This document shows, piece after piece, positions 63,206-64,000 of a stretch of 64,000 nt of DNA (its first letter is position 1; the number at the start of each line of letters is the position of its first letter). Position numbers and translations under genes: made by a program. Origin of the DNA: Piezodorus guildinii (lineage: Eukaryota > Arthropoda > Insecta > Hemiptera > Pentatomidae); contig CM041294.1 in assembly GCA_023052935.1 (NCBI GenBank), positions 155,187,399 through 155,251,398 of the forward strand, read 5' to 3'. Under the pieces are notes generated by a model. The model was not told the origin of the DNA and ran no database searches. It was given only the letters and a program-made list of their open reading frames with translations.

Positions 63206-64000
63206 TAAAAATGAGAAACAATTCTTTTTTTTTTATTTCATTATTTTTTGGGTTTTTTAATTAACTTTATATTTTCGACTATCCTGCAGTAATGTTAATA
63301 TTGAAATAAGAATTAATTATTTAGCTCCTCGTATTTGAGATCGGGCAAAATTTCGAGGTTTTTGTGTTCCAACAACGTCGGAACAGAAATAAGGAAGCCA
63401 GAAGTTTGTTCCAACACAAGTTCCGAATTATCAGAGGATTGCGCACTGACAGAAAATTTAAAACACCCGCAAAAGTTAGACAGACATACGGTTGGTGCGG
63501 GTGAAGAAAAATAAACCTTATAGGCAAAGTGGGAATAGACCTTAAACAGGTGTGTCCCCTCGTTTTTTTTATATGTATGGTAAAACAGGCCCATTACATT
63601 TTTTTTTTTTTTTTTTGTTCTGACCGCGACCTGTTGGAATGGATATAACATACTGCGCATGTCCTACTTTACTTTAAGCAAGGTGGGAACAGATCTTTTA
63701 TGAATATCTTTGCACTTATACCTATCTATCAATAGGAGGTTGTTGTTGTTGTTTCAATTATATAATTAATTAAATTGGAATTTCATTCAATTTAATTGCT
63801 TGTTTAATTTATAATTAAATAATTAAGAACCAATCAAATAAGTCATTATTATATTTAATTTATTCAAATTGTGATTTGTTAAAGATTGATTGAAGATTTA
63901 TAATTGACATGCATTAGTGTCATGTATTCGTTTCTGAATTTTATTTATTTTTTGTTAATTCGCTACGACATTATTCCAAGACTGGACTGGAACCTTCTTT
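63206..64000. other. Non-repetitive stretch with one unassigned frame
   Basis: A minus-strand frame at 63313-63660 spans 115 codons (ending ...NLEILPDLKYEELNN). I recognise no domain, and it crosses an A-run (KKKKK), so it may be chance. The rest is AT-rich. Confidence 0.3.

Noticed and set aside
63313..63660. 115-codon minus-strand frame as a gene
   Set aside because: No domain recognised, it crosses a homopolymer A-run, and a second frame overlaps; not enough to call a gene.

Overview
The window looks like a gene-poor intergenic or deep-intronic stretch of an AT-rich insect (or at least arthropod) genome. The evidence is its repeats: Jockey-clade and RTE-clade non-LTR retrotransposons, a mariner relic, several tRNA-derived SINE families, and a numerous short non-autonomous DNA element that resembles Helentron-associated (HINE/DINE-1-like) elements. 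I could not fix the order or species. No complete host protein-coding gene is supported. Nearly all longer reading frames belong to retrotransposons or arise by chance in repeats.

Layout. 0-9 kb: copies of the HINE-like family, one with its end amplified into a 173-bp tandem array, and a minus-strand Jockey copy with an open reading frame. 9-16 kb: a SINE inserted in a SINE; a CpG-rich segment at 10.48-10.79 kb that looks like a promoter plus non-coding first exon with a strong splice donor; a ~568-bp tandem repeat carrying hammerhead-ribozyme-like motifs; and a HINE-like copy with an exact 484-bp duplication. 17-26 kb: nested HINE/SINE debris and three same-orientation RTE 3' ends. 26-36 kb: more HINE-like copies, one with a long CA microsatellite, and an inverted pair of the hammerhead-like repeat. 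36-41 kb: a SINE and a HINE-like copy split by a Jockey element whose RT frame is open for over 450 codons. That element is flanked by an apparently identical ~560-bp duplication, far longer than a normal LINE target-site duplication. 41-49 kb: SINEs, an RTE-like LINE pseudogene, an internally deleted mariner. 50.0-51.4 kb: a 1.35-kb imperfect foldback. 52-64 kb: single-copy AT-rich DNA alternating with HINE-like copies, SINEs and decayed LINEs.

Working together. The elements form a dependency web. The SINEs (families A-D here) carry Pol III A/B boxes and show 10-15 bp target-site duplications, as expected if LINE proteins mobilised them. The HINE-like elements code for nothing and would need a trans-acting Rep/helicase not present here. 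Insertion order can be read directly: HINE-like copies are hosts for SINE B, SINE C, SINE D and a Jockey LINE; SINE A is younger than one SINE C copy. The only candidates for host function are the 10.5-kb promoter-like island and a few non-repetitive stretches.
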